Source of the DNA: Pseudomonas sp.
Lineage (GTDB): Bacteria > Pseudomonadota > Gammaproteobacteria > Pseudomonadales > Pseudomonadaceae
DNA: 30,205 bases
NCBI GenBank assembly: GCA_007117785.1
Contig: SKFV01000313.1
Location: 1 to 30,205, forward strand
Direction of reading: 5' to 3'
Each line of letters begins with the position of its first letter. Position 1 is the stretch's first letter. The translations under genes and the position numbers were made by a program. This document shows positions 1-7,380 of this stretch, one piece after another. The notes under the pieces were generated by a model. It was not told where the DNA came from and did no database searches. It was given only the letters and a program-made list of their open reading frames with translations.

Positions 1-915
1 ATCATGGACAAATGGGCCGAGAAGTACGGCATCGAAGTTGAGCTGGTACAGATCAACGACTACATCGAAGCCATCAACCTCTATACTGCCGGGCGATTCG
101 ATGGCGCAACCATGACCAATATGGACATGCTGACCATTCCCTCCGCCGCCGGAGTAGATACTACTGCGCTGATCGTTGGCGACTTTTCCAATGGCAATGA
201 TGCCGTTGTGTTGAAAAACCGCGAGCGTCTGGAAGACATTGCCGGCCTGGACGTAAACCTGCTGGAACTTTCCGTCTCCCATTACACCCTGGCCCGCGCA
301 CTGGATTCCGTTGGCCTGAGTGAGCGTGATGTGCGGGTGGTTAATACCTCGGATGTGGATATCGCCAATGCCTTTCTCGATAACCGCGTGCAGGCCGTCA
401 CCCTGTGGAACCCGCAACTGGAAACCGTGATGCAGCATCCTGAGGCGGTCAAGGTATTTGATTCAACGCAGATTCCCGGTGAGATCCTCGACATCATGGG
501 CGTCAACTCAGCCACCCTGGCTGCCAACCCGGAACTGGGCAAAGCAGTCACCGGTGCCTGGTTCGAAGCCGCCAGCATTTACCTGTCAGACACCCCGGAA
601 GGTATCGCCGCGCGTGAACTGATGGCTGCTGGGTCGGGCACGGATCTGGCCGGTTTCGAGCGCCAACTGGAAGCGACCTACCTGTTCCCCACCCCAGGCG
701 CCAAGCTGGAGTACCTGACCTCCGAACGATTGACCGAAACCATGGACTTTGTCACTGCCTTCTCCTTTGAGCACGGGCTGCTCGGCGACGGTGCCCCTTC
801 GGCTGATGTCATCGGTATCGCCATGCCGGATGGCTCGGTGTGGGGAAATCAGGATTTCGTGCGCATGCGTTTCAACCATGAATTTGTGCAGATGGCGGCG
901 GATGGCGAACTCTGA
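1..915 (+). CDS. ABC transporter substrate-binding protein, urea/amide type (5' end outside window)
   Basis: Periplasmic solute-binding protein of the NMT1/TauA-like superfamily. Its wording is close to the proteins annotated as putative urea ABC transporter binding proteins near urea carboxylase genes; the ligand is not proven. The frame is open from base 1, and the visible ATG at 4 is internal. Residues align with position 64 onward of the intact paralogue at 27122-28222: both carry a KWA-KYGI segment, the stretch VQINDYIE, a SNGND motif, WNPQL and the same C-terminus QMAADGEL. About 60 N-terminal residues, including the signal peptide, therefore lie upstream of the window. A strong terminator follows, so this is the last gene of its transcript. 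The permease and ATPase are not visible. Confidence 0.85.
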   Translation: MMDKWAEKYGIEVELVQINDYIEAINLYTAGRFDGATMTNMDMLTIPSAAGVDTTALIVGDFSNGNDAVVLKNRERLEDIAGLDVNLLELSVSHYTLARALDSVGLSERDVRVVNTSDVDIANAFLDNRVQAVTLWNPQLETVMQHPEAVKVFDSTQIPGEILDIMGVNSATLAANPELGKAVTGAWFEAASIYLSDTPEGIAARELMAAGSGTDLAGFERQLEATYLFPTPGAKLEYLTSERLTETMDFVTAFSFEHGLLGDGAPSADVIGIAMPDGSVWGNQDFVRMRFNHEFVQMAADGEL

Positions 916-922
916 AACTGCC

Positions 923-955
923 TTGACTCGGGTTTAACTTGCCACACAGAGTCAA
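923..955. repeat. Inverted repeat TTGACTC/GAGTCAA before the terminator
   Basis: Seven-base perfect arms at 923-929 and 949-955 with a 19-nt spacer, in the 60 nt between the binding-protein stop and the terminator hairpin. It could be a weak RNA hairpin or a protein-binding dyad. The left arm contains a -35-like TTGACT, and TACACT at 966-971 resembles a -10 box but is too far away (37 nt) to pair with it. A selO promoter is likely in this stretch but I cannot place it. Confidence 0.35.
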
Positions 956-974
956 CCGCGTCCGTTACACTGAA

Positions 975-1008
975 GGCTGGGCCAGCTATTTCTGGCTCGG
1001 CCTTTTTT
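975..1008 (+). terminator. Rho-independent terminator
   Basis: An 11-bp stem pairs 975-985 with 992-1002, including two G-U pairs, around a 6-nt loop, followed directly by six T (1003-1008). This is a textbook terminator for the substrate-binding-protein transcript. It ends only 16 nt before the selO start codon. Confidence 0.9.
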
Positions 1009-1024
1009 GTTGTCGGAGCCGCTC

Positions 1025-2485
1025 ATGTGGAATCTGGAAAACACCTACGCCAACCTGAACTCGGGGCTCTATGCCCGACAGGCACCCACAGCTGTCCCCG
1101 AGCCACACTGGGTTGTCACCAACCCGGCACTGGCTGACAGCCTGGGGCTGGACCCGGCCGCCCTGCAAAGTGAAGAGCTGCTGGCAATATGTGCCGGCAA
1201 TGCCTTGCCACCGGGCAGCTTGCCTTTGGCACAAGCCTATGCCGGTCACCAGTTCGGCAATTTCACCATCCTCGGGGATGGCCGTGCGGTATTGCTTGGC
1301 GAGCAACGCACGCCGAGCGGTGAGCGTATTGATATCCAGCTCAAGGGGTCCGGACCGACACCTTTCTCCCGTCGTGGCGATGGGAGGGCCACCCTGAGCG
1401 CCATGTTGCGCGAATTTATCATCAGCGAAGCCCTGTATGGTCTGGGCATTGCTACCACCCGCAGCCTTGCGGTGATCGCTACCGGTGAGACCGTCTATCG
1501 CCAACAAGCCGAGCCCGGCGCAATAGTGGTACGTACGGCTGCCAGCCATGTGCGTGTAGGTACTTTTGAATATGCCATTCGCCAGGGCGGCGCCGAACGG
1601 GTTCGCGAACTGGCTGACTATTGCATTGACCGCCACTATCCGGAGTGCCAGCAAGCCGACAATCGTTATCTTGCCCTGCTGGATGCCGTTATCCAGCGCC
1701 AGGCACGGCTGATCGCCCAGTGGATGCAGGTCGGTTTTATCCACGGCGTGATGAATACCGACAATATGAGCCTGTGCGGCGAGAGCATCGATTTCGGCCC
1801 CTGCGCCTTTATGGATGAGTATGCTGCCAATACTGTCTTCAGCTCGATCGACCAGCAGGGCCGCTATGCCTTCAGCAATCAGCCGGCGATCGGCCAATGG
1901 AACCTCGCGCGCTTTGCCGAGAGCCTGCTGCCATTGCTGGCCGAGGAGCAGGCAACGGCCATCAGCCTGGCCCAGGAAGCCCTCGGTGCCTATGTCGACT
2001 ATTACCAGCAGGCCTGGCTGCAAGGCATGGGACACAAGCTTGGCCTGAGTGAAGCAACCGAAGCCGACCGACCGCTGATCGAAGACTGGCTGACCCTGCT
2101 GGAGCAGCACAAGGCCGACTTTACCAACAGCTTCCGCGCACTGGCCGGCGACGCTGCCAGCCTTGCTGAACTGCCACCACAACCCTTGTTCAATCAGCCC
2201 GCATTCAGCCAATGGCAGCAGCGCTGGCAGGTGCGGCTGGCGGAGCAGACACTGGATCAGGCTGAAGTAACGGCATTGATGCAGGCGCACAACCCGCAGG
2301 TCATTGCGCGCAATCATCAGGTTGAGCAGGCGCTGCAGGCAGCCCGCCAATTTGGCGACTTGCAGCCCTGCGAGCAACTGCTCAACCACTTGCGCAAACC
2401 GTTCAGCAGCAGCCCCGGCACGGCCAAGTACTGTCTGCCACCAAAGCCAGCCGAGCGCGTGCGGGAAACCTTCTGCGGCACTTGA
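1025..2485 (+). CDS. selO: Protein adenylyltransferase SelO (YdiU/UPF0061 pseudokinase)
   Basis: SelO transfers AMP from ATP to Ser, Thr or Tyr hydroxyls of proteins and is linked to oxidative-stress responses. The 486 residues match the usual bacterial size. Visible features are AYAGHQFGNF (71-80), the glycine-rich GDGRAVLLGE (84-93), IQLKGSG with the expected ATP-binding Lys107, HGVMNTDNMS (240-249) and DFG at 256-258 as the metal-binding Asp. The C-terminus ends Cys-Gly-Thr, placing a cysteine third from the end where animal SelO has selenocysteine. I chose ATG 1025 because GGAG lies 6 nt upstream; the in-frame TTGs at 1007 and 1010 sit in or directly behind the terminator T-run. A 37-nt gap leads to the next gene, so co-transcription is possible. 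Confidence 0.96.
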   Translation: MWNLENTYANLNSGLYARQAPTAVPEPHWVVTNPALADSLGLDPAALQSEELLAICAGNALPPGSLPLAQAYAGHQFGNFTILGDGRAVLLGEQRTPSGERIDIQLKGSGPTPFSRRGDGRATLSAMLREFIISEALYGLGIATTRSLAVIATGETVYRQQAEPGAIVVRTAASHVRVGTFEYAIRQGGAERVRELADYCIDRHYPECQQADNRYLALLDAVIQRQARLIAQWMQVGFIHGVMNTDNMSLCGESIDFGPCAFMDEYAANTVFSSIDQQGRYAFSNQPAIGQWNLARFAESLLPLLAEEQATAISLAQEALGAYVDYYQQAWLQGMGHKLGLSEATEADRPLIEDWLTLLEQHKADFTNSFRALAGDAASLAELPPQPLFNQPAFSQWQQRWQVRLAEQTLDQAEVTALMQAHNPQVIARNHQVEQALQAARQFGDLQPCEQLLNHLRKPFSSSPGTAKYCLPPKPAERVRETFCGT

Positions 2486-2522
2486 AGCACTGCCCTAAAA
2501 AAGCCCACACTGAGAGGCAGAG

Positions 2523-4409
2523 ATGCAGATCGAACTGATCGAAATCCGTGACCACCTGAGCCGCTTCCCGCCCTTCGAGCAGTTGCCGGAAGAGACTCTG
2601 GACCAGATCGCTAGCCAGGTCGAAATCAGTTACTTTCAGGCTGGTAGCGACATTGTGCTTTTCGACCAACCGATTCACCACCTGCATTATGTGCGCAGTG
2701 GCGCAGTCGAGATTTACCGACGCAACGGCGAGCTCTATAACCGCCTGAGTGAAGGCGATATCTTCGGCCACTTTGGCCTGCTGCGCAGCAACCGGGTGCG
2801 TTTTCCAGCCAGAGCACTAGAAGACTGCCTGATCTACCTGCTGCCAGATACTCTGTTTCACCGGTTATGTGAACAGTTCGACAGCTTTGCCGATTTTGTC
2901 GAGGCCGAAGGTCAAAGCCGGCTGCAAAAAGCCGTTGCCGATCAGGATCAGGCTGCCGAACGCATGCAGGTGCGGGTGAGCAAACTGCTCAGCCGACGCG
3001 CAGTCAGCGTATCTGCCAATGACCATGTACAGTCTGCCGCTCAAACAATGAGTGAGGCCGGCGTCTCTTCGCTGTTGGTCATGGCCGAAGCGGTGGACGC
3101 CCCTCATGCAGCCAATATGGTTGGCATCATCACTGACCGGGATTTTCGCAACCGAGTGATTGCCGAAGGGCTGGGGTACGACACGCCGATCAGTCAGGTA
3201 ATGACAGCCAACCCGATCACCCTGCAGAGCACCGACTCCGTCTTCGATGCCATGCTGACCATGCTGCGCTCGAACATTCATCACTTGCCGATCATGCACC
3301 GTCAGCGCCCGCTGGGGGTAATCAGCCTGGCGGATATTACCCGCTTTGAGACCCAGAGCAGCCTCTATCTGGTCAACAATATCTTCAACTGCCAGTCAGC
3401 CAATGAGTTGCAACGCCTGCTGCCCGATGTGCGCGCCACCTTTGGCCGCCTGGTCAAGGAAGGTGCTACCGCAGACATGATAGGACGGACCATGTCGAGT
3501 ATCGGGCGCAACTTCACCCAGCGACTGATCGAGCTGGCAGAAGCTGACCTTGGACCACCGCCGGTGCCCTACTGCTTTATGGCGCTGGGCTCAATGGCAC
3601 GGGATGAGCAACTGATTGTGACCGACCAGGATAATGCTCTGGTGCTGGATGAGGGTTTTGACCCGGCGCTGCATGATGCCTATTTTCTGCAGCTGGCAAC
3701 CCGCGTCAGTGACGGGCTGGCCGCCTGCGGCTACAGCTACTGCAAGGGCGGCATCATGGCTACCAACCGTGACTGGCGACAGCCCCTCAGTGTCTGGCAG
3801 GGCTATTTCCGCCAATGGATCGCCCGGCCCAATCCACAAACCCTGCTCAACAGTTGCATTTTCTTTGATCTGGACGCTGTACACGGGGAAACCGAGTTGG
3901 TTGTTCAACTGCAACAGCAGGTGGCAGAGCAAGCCAGCCAGGCGCCAGCCTTCCTTGCCAGCCTGGCGCGCAATGCACTCAACCGCACCCCGCCACTGGG
4001 CTTTTTTCGTACCTTTGTGATGGAAAAGGATGGCAAGCAGAACAACATCATCAACCTCAAAGGGCGTGGCACCGCACCCTTGACCGATCTGATTCGTGTG
4101 CATGCGCTGGCCTGCGGCTCCACCGCGCAGAACAGTAACGAACGCCTGGATGCCATTGGCCAGACCAAGCTGCTGACCAGTGAAGCCCTTGAAGGCTTGC
4201 GCGCGGCACTGGAGTTTCTCTCCAGCGTGCGTATTCGCCATCAGGCCTGGCAGCTGGAACATGATGAAGAGCCGAATAACTTCATCGAACCGGAAGCGCT
4301 CACTGCCACCCAGCGACACAGCCTGAAAGAGGCCTTCCAGGTGCTCAGCAATGCGCAGAAATTCCTTCGCTTCCGTTATCCGTCCGGCGGCGTCGAGCGT
4401 TCCTTGTGA
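2523..4409 (+). CDS. Cyclic-nucleotide-binding/CBS/DUF294 nucleotidyltransferase-like protein
   Basis: A 628-residue cytoplasmic regulatory protein with no membrane segments. Order of parts: a cNMP-binding beta-roll (about 10-125, with EGDIFGHFGLL), a short helical linker, a CBS pair (about 155-275, with VGIITDRDFRNRV and LGVISLADIT), then a GlnD-like DUF294 nucleotidyltransferase domain. That last domain contains ALGSMARDEQ followed by TDQDNALV, which keeps the GS motif and metal-binding acidic residues. A helical DUF294 C-terminal domain follows (about 480-620). Such proteins are thought to sense nucleotides and may modify a partner; the substrate is unknown. GAGAGG lies just before the ATG. 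The stop overlaps the GTG of the exonuclease gene by 4 bp, implying translational coupling. Confidence 0.9.
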   Translation: MQIELIEIRDHLSRFPPFEQLPEETLDQIASQVEISYFQAGSDIVLFDQPIHHLHYVRSGAVEIYRRNGELYNRLSEGDIFGHFGLLRSNRVRFPARALEDCLIYLLPDTLFHRLCEQFDSFADFVEAEGQSRLQKAVADQDQAAERMQVRVSKLLSRRAVSVSANDHVQSAAQTMSEAGVSSLLVMAEAVDAPHAANMVGIITDRDFRNRVIAEGLGYDTPISQVMTANPITLQSTDSVFDAMLTMLRSNIHHLPIMHRQRPLGVISLADITRFETQSSLYLVNNIFNCQSANELQRLLPDVRATFGRLVKEGATADMIGRTMSSIGRNFTQRLIELAEADLGPPPVPYCFMALGSMARDEQLIVTDQDNALVLDEGFDPALHDAYFLQLATRVSDGLAACGYSYCKGGIMATNRDWRQPLSVWQGYFRQWIARPNPQTLLNSCIFFDLDAVHGETELVVQLQQQVAEQASQAPAFLASLARNALNRTPPLGFFRTFVMEKDGKQNNIINLKGRGTAPLTDLIRVHALACGSTAQNSNERLDAIGQTKLLTSEALEGLRAALEFLSSVRIRHQAWQLEHDEEPNNFIEPEALTATQRHSLKEAFQVLSNAQKFLRFRYPSGGVERSL

Positions 4410-5119
4410 GCACCAGGGCCAACCCCACTCCCACTGATTGGCCAGGTCTGATGGCGGCCCACGCGGCCCATGCTCGCGAACCGGTATTGGCCGACTATTA
4501 CCGTGCCTTTGACCTTGACCCTGAGACGCCGCTGCACGAGATACCTCTGGTCGCGCTGGATATCGAAACCACCGGGCTGGATCCGGCGCGCGATGCCATT
4601 GTCAGTATTGGCCTGGTCAATTGCAGCAGTCGCCAGGTGCGCTGTGCCAAGCACTGGTATCAGGTTGTGCGCCCGCGGCACTTGAGTATCGACAGCATTC
4701 CCCTGCACCGCATTACCCATGCCGAAGTGCATCATGCCCCGCCCCTGGTCGAGGTCTTGCCAACCCTGTTGCAGCATTTGCAGGGCAAGGTTGCACTGGT
4801 GCATTACCATCCGATCGAGCGAGAGTTTCTCAGTCACGCGGTCAAACAGGTATTCGGGCAACCCCTGTACTTCCCCTTGCTCGATACCATGCAGCTGGAG
4901 GCGCGCAAGCATCCAAGGCAGCAGCGCAGCTGGCTTGACCGGTTACGCGGCAAGCGCCCTGAGTCACTGCGCCTGGCCGACTGCCGGGCGCGCTATAACC
5001 TACCAGCCTACCAGCCACATCATGCCTTGACCGATGCCATCGCCACGGCGGAACTGTTGCAAGCGCAGTGTTGCCGGCACATTGATGCCGGCCAGCCAAT
5101 CAGTGAGTTCTGGTTCTGA
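4406..5119 (+). CDS. DnaQ-like DEDDh 3'-5' exonuclease
   Basis: A 237-residue homologue of the epsilon proofreading fold, with no other polymerase III part nearby. Exo I is ALDIETTGLDP with Asp52 and Glu54. Exo II is the VHYHPIEREFL region (132-142), where an acidic residue replaces the more common Asp. Exo III is HHALTDA with His206 and Asp210. All four metal-ligand positions and the general-base His are therefore present. The start is GTG in a GTGA overlap with the preceding gene, so the two proteins are probably made together. The physiological substrate (DNA or RNA) is not shown by the sequence. In Pseudomonas, as I recall, this pair often sits near an acetate-type symporter gene; here its neighbours are selO and a convergent BCCT carrier. 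Confidence 0.9.
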   Translation: MSTRANPTPTDWPGLMAAHAAHAREPVLADYYRAFDLDPETPLHEIPLVALDIETTGLDPARDAIVSIGLVNCSSRQVRCAKHWYQVVRPRHLSIDSIPLHRITHAEVHHAPPLVEVLPTLLQHLQGKVALVHYHPIEREFLSHAVKQVFGQPLYFPLLDTMQLEARKHPRQQRSWLDRLRGKRPESLRLADCRARYNLPAYQPHHALTDAIATAELLQAQCCRHIDAGQPISEFWF

Positions 5120-5126
5120 ATGCAAA

Positions 5127-5156
5127 CGGGGCGCTATGGTTACCCATAACGCCCCG
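5127..5156. terminator. Bidirectional hairpin between convergent genes
   Basis: CGGGGCG (5127-5133) pairs with CGCCCCG (5150-5156). One mismatch inward, TATGG (5135-5139) pairs with CCATA (5144-5148) around a 4-nt loop. It lies between the stops of the exonuclease (+) and BCCT (-) genes. The flanking T-runs are short on both strands (GTTT), so it would be a modest intrinsic terminator in each direction. Confidence 0.65.
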
Positions 5157-5177
5157 CTGTTTACCGCAGCTTGCTAC

Positions 5178-6842
5178 TTAACGGGGCTCGCTCAGCAAAC
5201 CCTTTACAATGGCAATACAGCCCACCAGCAGCACAATGGTAAAGGGCAAGCCGGTAGAAACTGCCATGGCTTGCAGAGCCACCAGACCACCACCGAGCAA
5301 AAGCGCTATCGCAATCACCCCTTCGATAATGACCCAGAACACTCGCTGCGGTACCGGCGCGTTGACCTTGCCACCGGCTGTGATGGTGTCAATGACCAGT
5401 GAACCGGAGTCCGACGAGGTGATAAAGAACACGATCACCAGGATGATACCGATAAATGAGGTAATCGCCGCCAGTGGCAGCTCTGCCAGCATAGCGAACA
5501 GCTGGATTTCCAGCGCGGCTTCCTGCACACCGACAAAACCACCGAGGAACTGGCTGATCGCGGTACCGCCGAAGGTAGACATCCACAACACCGAGACCAG
5601 CGAAGGCACCAGCAATACGGCAATCAGGAACTCACGCACGGTACGGCCACGGCTGACGCGGGCGATAAACATGCCGACGAAGGGTGACCAGCTGATCCAC
5701 CAGGCCCAGTAGAAGGCAGTCCAGCCCTGGCTGAAGTTGGCATCTTCACGGCCAATCGGATTCGACAGTGCCGGCAGGTACTGCAGATAGGCCCCCAGAT
5801 TGCTGAAGAAACCAGTCAGAATGGCGACGGTCGGCCCTACGATAATGACAAAGGCCAATAATAGAAAAGCCAGCGTCATATTGATCTGGGATAAGCGCTT
5901 GACGCCCTTTTCCAGGCCGGCCAATACCGAGAGCATGGCGATCAGGGTAATACCGATAATCAGCAGCACCATACTGGCGTTGCCGCCGCCGACATTGAAC
6001 AGGTAACTGATACCGCCGGCTGCCTGCTGTGCCCCCAGACCCAGGGAGGTAGCCAGACCAAACAGCGTCGCAAATACCGCGAGAATGTCGATCACATGGC
6101 CCGGCCAGCCCCATACGCGCTCGCCCAGCAACGGATAGAAAATCGAGCGGATACTCAGCGGCAAGCCCTTGTTGAACGAAAACAGCGCCAGCGCCAGGGC
6201 GACAATCGCATAGATCGCCCACGGGTGCAGGCCCCAGTGAAAGATGGTCGCGGCCATACCCAGGCGTGCGGCAGCAGCAGCGTCCCCTTCGGCACCCGCC
6301 AACGGGGACCAGTCAGTTCGCGCCCCGGCTTCTCCGATACTGGTACCGCCCATGGCTGCCGAGAAATGCCTCATGGGTTCGGCGACACCATAGAACATCA
6401 GGCCGATGCCCATACCCGCGGCAAACAACATGGAGAACCAGCCGAGGTAGGAATGGTCGGCCACAGCCTCTTTACCGCCCAGACGCACCTTGCCCAGCGG
6501 GGTAACGATCAGCACCAGACATAGCAACACGAAAATATTCGCCGCACTGATGAAGAACCAGGCCATGTTACCGGTTAACCAGTCACGAATAGCGTTGAAG
6601 ATGGGGGCAACTTCATTTTGCAAGGCCAGCGTCAGGATCACGAAAAGCACAATGGTGATCGCTGAAATACTGAACACCTTGCCGTGAATATCCAGCGCGA
6701 TGGAGAACTGTCCCTTGATATTGTCTTGCCCGATCACATAATCCGTGTCGATCAGGTTGGTCTCACCGGAGGGTGCCGGAATCGATGGTCCGGCATCATG
6801 GACCGAGTCCTCGGTGTCTGGTTTATGGGGATCGTTACCCAT
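5178..6842 (-). CDS. BCCT-family osmolyte transporter (betaine/carnitine/choline type)
   Basis: An inner-membrane carrier of 554 residues with about 12 hydrophobic segments. Diagnostic parts are GMGIGLMFYG (143-152), whose glycine pattern is that of sodium-coupled BetP-like carriers; the aromatic run WTAFYWAWWISWSPFVG (374-390) that forms the substrate site; SRGRTVREF; and FFITSSDSGS (473-481). The roughly 50-residue N-terminus is rich in Asp and Glu. The protein ends four residues after the last membrane helix, so it lacks the long cytoplasmic tail that BetP uses for osmosensing. The substrate is most likely glycine betaine or a related trimethylammonium compound, but the sequence does not decide this. 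GGAG precedes the ATG. It is transcribed toward the exonuclease gene. Confidence 0.93.
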   Translation of the reverse strand: MGNDPHKPDTEDSVHDAGPSIPAPSGETNLIDTDYVIGQDNIKGQFSIALDIHGKVFSISAITIVLFVILTLALQNEVAPIFNAIRDWLTGNMAWFFISAANIFVLLCLVLIVTPLGKVRLGGKEAVADHSYLGWFSMLFAAGMGIGLMFYGVAEPMRHFSAAMGGTSIGEAGARTDWSPLAGAEGDAAAAARLGMAATIFHWGLHPWAIYAIVALALALFSFNKGLPLSIRSIFYPLLGERVWGWPGHVIDILAVFATLFGLATSLGLGAQQAAGGISYLFNVGGGNASMVLLIIGITLIAMLSVLAGLEKGVKRLSQINMTLAFLLLAFVIIVGPTVAILTGFFSNLGAYLQYLPALSNPIGREDANFSQGWTAFYWAWWISWSPFVGMFIARVSRGRTVREFLIAVLLVPSLVSVLWMSTFGGTAISQFLGGFVGVQEAALEIQLFAMLAELPLAAITSFIGIILVIVFFITSSDSGSLVIDTITAGGKVNAPVPQRVFWVIIEGVIAIALLLGGGLVALQAMAVSTGLPFTIVLLVGCIAIVKGLLSEPR

Positions 6843-6867
6843 GGATTGTGCTCCCTAGCAGAGGTTC

Positions 6868-6883
6868 AGCCTGCTCGCAGGCT
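6868..6883 (-). other. Small hairpin in the BCCT leader
   Basis: AGCCTG (6868-6873) and CAGGCT (6878-6883) form a perfect 6-bp stem with a 4-nt loop, about 25 nt upstream of the BCCT start codon. It may influence translation or mRNA stability. The role is unknown. Confidence 0.35.
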
Positions 6884-6966
6884 AATTGGATGGTGGGTTG
6901 CTTGATCGGGCTCAAGGATGCCCGGCAACACTTCTAGTGAAACTGGCCGCTGGCCAGTGTGCTGTT

Positions 6967-6995
6967 AGTATGGGAAGCGAAGGACGATTAAGCAA
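6967..6995 (-). promoter_or_regulatory. Candidate promoter of the BCCT gene
   Basis: On the minus strand, TTGCTT (6990-6995) is followed after 17 nt by CATACT (6967-6972), a moderate sigma-70 match. Directly upstream lie two A/T tracts (A8 at 6994-7001 and A6 at 7007-7012 on the plus strand) that could act as an UP-like or curved element. This is the only stretch between the two minus-strand genes with such a pairing. The rest of 6843-7077 holds no convincing ORF. Confidence 0.35.
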
Positions 6996-7021
6996 AAAAA
7001 ACGGGCAAAAAACTGACTTGA

Positions 7022-7065
7022 CCGCTGAATATCGGCAGACAGGTGCAAAAAATCGGATTCAGCGG
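7022..7065 (-). repeat. 9-bp inverted repeat after the MvaT-like gene, possible terminator
   Basis: CCGCTGAAT (7022-7030) and ATTCAGCGG (7057-7065) are perfect arms separated by 26 nt, starting 12 nt past the stop of the MvaT-like gene. On the minus strand a T6 run follows nine bases after the stem. The long loop makes a classical terminator doubtful; it could instead be a binding dyad upstream of the BCCT promoter. Confidence 0.45.
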
Positions 7066-7077
7066 AAAAGTGGAACG

Positions 7078-7266
7078 TCAGTTGGCTGACTGAAGGATCG
7101 CCATGACGTCACGTTTGCTCAGGCCGTAGGACTTGATCAGGGCCTTGAGCTCATCGCTGAATGCCAGCTCGGCATTCAATTGATCATCCTGCTTGAGGGT
7201 TTCCAGCTGGGCCAGTTGATCAGCCAACTGGCGTTCAATGGCACGAAAATCTGCAAGTTTGGACAT
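7078..7266 (-). CDS. Half-length MvaT/H-NS-like protein (oligomerisation domain only)
   Basis: A 62-residue acidic, helical protein. By recall it aligns along its whole length with the first ~60 residues of Pseudomonas MvaT: a start like MSxxxxYRA, heptad-like helix, then the DDxLxxELxFxxxLxxLxxxYxxSxRDVxxxL pattern (here QDDQLNAELAFSDELKAL and SKRDVMAIL). It stops exactly where MvaT's linker begins, so the C-terminal AT-hook-like DNA-binding domain is missing. Reading the following 100 nt in two minus-strand frames (the gene's own and one shifted) gave no remnant of that domain. I chose ATG 7266 because TAGGAA precedes it; an in-frame start 15 nt upstream lacks a site. It may dimerise with full-length MvaT and modulate silencing, as truncated H-NS proteins do; this is inference. 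It could also be a conserved small protein of its own. Confidence 0.72.
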   Translation of the reverse strand: MSKLADFRAIERQLADQLAQLETLKQDDQLNAELAFSDELKALIKSYGLSKRDVMAILQSAN

Positions 7267-7303
7267 GCGGTTCCTACACACGGTGAAATAGAAGAAGTTG
7301 AGC

Positions 7304-7332
7304 AGATTATTCTACCGCAAATTACCTGGCAA
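7304..7332 (-). promoter_or_regulatory. Candidate promoter of the MvaT-like gene
   Basis: TTGCCA (7327-7332) and TAATCT (7304-7309), spaced 17 nt on the minus strand, lie in the 114-bp divergent gap with the gamma-glutamyltransferase gene. TAGAAT, a better -10 hexamer, overlaps just upstream at a different spacing. I found no good promoter on the plus strand of this gap. Confidence 0.35.
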
Positions 7333-7380
7333 CTATGCTGGTTGCACATAACAGACGACAAACAACCGACAAGGATGCTT

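Noticed and set aside
923..951. Sigma-70 promoter from TTGACT for selO
   Set aside because: The 17-nt spaced hexamer is ACAGAG, a poor -10, and transcripts would run through the terminator.
986..2389. 467-codon open frame antisense to selO
   Set aside because: It mirrors a gene with complete SelO motifs, has no recognisable domain, and is explained by the GC-rich codon bias of the real gene.
6950..7067. Search for a frameshifted MvaT DNA-binding domain after the short protein
   Set aside because: I read two minus-strand frames over about 100 nt (the gene's own and one shifted) and found no GNHKTLKEW-like segment, so a recent frameshift is not supported.
6886..7089. 67-codon plus-strand frame in the BCCT/MvaT-like gap
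   Set aside because: It has no ribosome-binding site and no family resemblance, and it crosses promoter-like A-tracts and a dyad. Chance ORF.
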